A model generated the notes under the pieces. That model saw only the letters and a program-made list of their open reading frames with translations, had not been told where the DNA came from and did not search any database. The position numbers and the translations under genes are program-made. A stretch of 35,534 nucleotides of DNA. Origin: Amphimedon queenslandica. Its lineage: Eukaryota > Porifera > Demospongiae > Haplosclerida > Niphatidae. Location: assembly GCF_000090795.2 (NCBI RefSeq), contig NW_003546493.1:47692-83225 (forward strand). Direction: 5' to 3'. This document shows, piece after piece, positions 35,028-35,534 of this stretch (the stretch's first letter is position 1; each line of letters starts with the position of its first letter).

Positions 35028-35534
35028 CTACACATACATGTACAATAATAATAATAATAATAAATTGTGAGTTGCCCACAATTTAATTTTACATGTACAT
35101 GATTAAAGCATATTCGAGGTTTCCCACAAAGCATGCTAAGTGAGCAAAATACTTCATGAGTTGACAATTAAGAACTAATAAATACAGTTATTGAGCAACT
35201 TTAAAAATTCATAAAAAATCCAATTTTAATTAAAATCTGCTCAAACTTTCCATACAACATAAGTACATGTATATACATCAAAATAAATTTTTAAAATGGA
35301 GAATTGTCTCCTTTTCATTATTGACAAAATTTATGGTCGTTGGTTGAATTTTTGAGCAACTCTAAAAATCAATTAAAATCCAATTTTGATCATAGTCCAA
35401 AGTTTCTATACAAATACGTTTTGTAAGTATAATTTATAATTTTAAGTATCAGGAAAAAAATTAAAAGGTTGAGAATTCCCTCCTAGTGATTTTTGAAAAA
35501 ATACTACATGCATACATAGTATAAGAAATTTCGG
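35028..35534. repeat. Right flank: intron of TGS1 with another repeat-family element, cut by the window end
   Basis: A (TAA)n tract at about 35043-35062 is followed by GAGGTTTCCCACAAAGCATG (about 35114-35133). The latter matches the left terminus of the hAT-like element at 4097 (CAGGGTTTCCCATAAAGC), with the first bases degraded. Then come two units with the anchors TTCATAAAAAATCC, CATACAACATAAGTACATG and TGGAGAATTGTCTCC. No TGS1 start exon was identified, so the gene's 5' end is probably beyond 35534. Confidence 0.65.

Overview
The window is animal nuclear DNA: AT-rich, intron-dense and gene-dense, with about seven protein genes in 35.5 kb. Many introns are only 44-50 nt, and splice sites are canonical GT-AG except for one clear AT-AC intron. 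Together with the sponge-like gene content (death-fold proteins, a compact frizzled-CRD gene, an ABLIM homologue, TGS1), this fits a demosponge such as Amphimedon queenslandica. That assignment is inference; no rRNA or mitochondrial marker is present. Exon chains were built by hand from splice consensus, reading phase and protein homology. In every chain except one junction, noted below, the phases close exactly.

Layout, left to right. (1) 1188-1814, minus: two exons of a death-domain plus CARD-like protein, incomplete at both ends. (2) 2287-7174, plus: a 512-residue ABLIM-type actin-binding LIM protein (four LIM domains and a villin headpiece), whose introns hold four transposon-like elements. 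(3) 7746-8540, plus: an intronless secreted, probably GPI-anchored frizzled-CRD protein with a TATA box and a TCF/LEF-like site. (4) 22108-8891, minus: a scaffold of about 1,620 residues in 28 exons, with order PH, coiled coil, SH3, PDZ, degenerate macro domain, proline-rich 18-residue repeats. (5) 22504-26667, plus: a divergently arranged 441-residue coiled-coil protein ending in the PDZ ligand ETRV. (6) 28119-26854, minus: a two-exon caspase/paracaspase-like protein with a shifted catalytic Cys motif. (7) 28469-29500, plus: ribosomal protein eS26. (8) 35027-30040, minus: TGS1, the snRNA/snoRNA cap hypermethylase, missing its first exon(s) and containing a U12-type AT-AC intron.

Functional threads. 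Genes 2, 4 and 5 look like cortical cytoskeleton and scaffold components. The divergent pair 4/5 couples a PDZ domain with a PDZ ligand across one shared promoter region. Genes 1 and 6 are death-fold and caspase-like proteins. eS26 and TGS1 are housekeeping RNA-biology genes.

The strongest candidates for novelty are the PH-SH3-PDZ-pseudomacro architecture, the caspase-like protein with DCSYSG in place of DxCxSG, a duplicated acidic motif in TGS1, and a repeat family with a period of about 186 bp. One copy of that family sits inside a hAT-like element with an 8-bp target duplication, and each unit carries a palindrome whose arms co-vary between copies. I found no tRNA, rRNA, CRISPR array or viral gene.
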